Shown here: positions 63,211 through 64,000 of the stretch, in pieces
Numbering within the stretch: position 1 is the stretch's first letter
How the letters are laid out: each line of letters begins with the position of its first letter
Assembly: GCA_021234155.1 (NCBI GenBank)
Contig: JAJEKV010000003.1
Span: 12,395,819-12,459,818, forward strand
Source of the DNA: Isoetes taiwanensis
Taxonomy: Eukaryota; Streptophyta; Lycopodiopsida; Isoetales; Isoetaceae
Length of the DNA stretch: 64,000 bases
Direction of reading: 5' to 3'
Position numbers and translations under genes: made by a program
The notes under the pieces: model-generated
Told to the model about the DNA's origin: nothing
The model's database searches: none
Seen by the model: only the letters and a program-made list of their open reading frames with translations

Positions 63211-63527
63211 ATAGCTAGGAATGCAGGAAAGTGGGCAGGGGGGAGTTAGGCAACCCTGCTAATCATCTAAAACGGAGTTGGAATCTTCAAATTATAATAT
63301 TTTAAGTAAGTGCTATAAAAAACGATGTACATGAGTATAACTTGTAAATTTCAACGATGAATTTGACGTTGTTCGAAAGATCTTATCTCAATCTATCATA
63401 TTTGAGGAGCAACAAAAACTCTATTACCTTTTTTTCAAAAAAGTGCTCTCATTTGGAGGTATTTTTGGAATTTTTGCAATTTTCCTTAAAAAAAAAACCT
63501 TAGCCTAGCTGAAGTCCAAACTCGACT

Positions 63528-64000
63528 ATGGCGAGCATGGTGTGCGGGGTGGCTCCTCTCATTCCTCCGGATCTCTTCTGCACATTCAAATCTGAATTTG
63601 CACATCAATGGCGGTCTTGGCGCAGGAGTAGAAGACTCCTTACAAACACGAAGGAGTGTGGTGCAGCCGGGAAAAAAATCGTGGATGCATTAGTATCAGA
63701 TTCTATGTCAGCAACAATGAGTAGTTTTGATGCTATGCAAGGGAATGCATTACCGGAGCTGGAGTCTGAAGATGAGGATGAATACACTGCTGTTATTTCT
63801 GCTGCCAATGATACGGAGGATGAAGGAGAAATGGGCGATTCGTTTGGATTAGATGAATACGTGTCTGATGCAGAAGGAGACGAAGACGTGATTGAGGACG
63901 AAGAAGACGAAAGTGACGATTGTGAATTGGATAGTAGAGTGCAGATGTCGTCTGAAACCAGCACTTCAATTTACAATGGCATTGAAGAACGGGCTCAAAA
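63528..64000 (+). CDS. 5' end of a host-like gene, possibly organelle-targeted, acidic N-terminal region
   Basis: The ATG at 63528 opens a frame that runs without a stop to the window edge (157 codons). The first ~45 residues are Ala/Ser/Arg-bearing with few acids (MASMVCGVAPLIPPDLF, WRSWRRSRRLL), in keeping with a chloroplast or mitochondrial transit peptide. From residue ~75 the chain is strongly acidic (LPELESEDEDEYTAVISAA, DEDVIEDEEDESDDCELDS). No domain is recognised yet. Codon use and length support a real gene; introns beyond the edge cannot be judged. Confidence 0.6.
   Translation, partial: MASMVCGVAPLIPPDLFCTFKSEFAHQWRSWRRSRRLLTNTKECGAAGKKIVDALVSDSMSATMSSFDAMQGNALPELESEDEDEYTAVISAANDTEDEGEMGDSFGLDEYVSDAEGDEDVIEDEEDESDDCELDSRVQMSSETSTSIYNGIEERAQ

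Noticed and set aside
58798-63490. AATTCCAAAAATAC-rich sequence at 58800 and its reverse at 63455 as termini of a 4.7-kb element
   Set aside because: Similarity is limited to low-complexity words, and no exact inverted ends or target duplication were found.

Overview
This is a transposon-dense stretch of nuclear DNA from a land plant. The evidence is plant-type L1 LINEs with a C-terminal zf-RVT domain, non-chromodomain and chromodomain Ty3 retrotransposons, a copia integrase relic, a PPR pseudogene with the land-plant 'REIH' pattern, and an R40-type ricin-B lectin exon. I suspect a seed-free vascular plant such as a lycophyte, but nothing here proves it. Nearly all coding capacity belongs to mobile elements, most of it broken. 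The one plausible intact host gene starts at 63528 and runs off the right edge.

Layout: 1-7130 is the 5' part of a minus-strand Ty3 element (GyA-1), cut by the left edge. 7131-9334 holds short repeats, a probable tRNA-derived SINE and a TATA-type promoter. 9335-13418 holds two ~1.69-kb direct copies of an unidentified sequence. 13420-~19745 is a minus-strand L1 LINE (LINE-A) with a 33-nt poly(T), a long ORF1, an internally deleted ORF2 and a possible extra 3' ORF. 19750-34520 is a second L1 (LINE-B), partly inverted and split by a 10,058-bp terminal-inverted-repeat DNA transposon (23587-33644) with an exact 8-bp target-site duplication. That transposon carries two convergent, intron-containing, decayed genes: a minus-strand gene with DFAENY / SDGxxSQFK / HGKGxxDG motifs (probable transposase) and a plus-strand gene containing an NIF/FCP1-like phosphatase domain.

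34520-38630 holds an (AAT)n microsatellite, an 81-bp in-frame duplication, a ~260-bp MITE and a 1573-bp LTR with adjoining polypurine tract. 38635-49610 is a complete 10,976-bp Ty3 element (GyA-2, plus strand) with LTRs and a CTAAC duplication: gag with three CCHC knuckles, protease, RT, RNase H, integrase without chromodomain, a short antisense gene with its own TATA and CCAAT boxes, and a long third ORF in the env position whose C-terminus is encoded inside the 3' LTR. 49616-56514 holds chromovirus and Ty3 remnants and a GC-rich island with an endonuclease-exonuclease-phosphatase domain. 56580-63500 holds a PPR pseudogene, two tiny 5'-truncated LINE insertions with clear target-site duplications, a copia relic, an R40 lectin exon and other exon-like pieces.

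The best candidates for undescribed biology are the 10-kb two-gene DNA transposon and the antisense gene plus LTR-crossing ORF3 of the GyA family.
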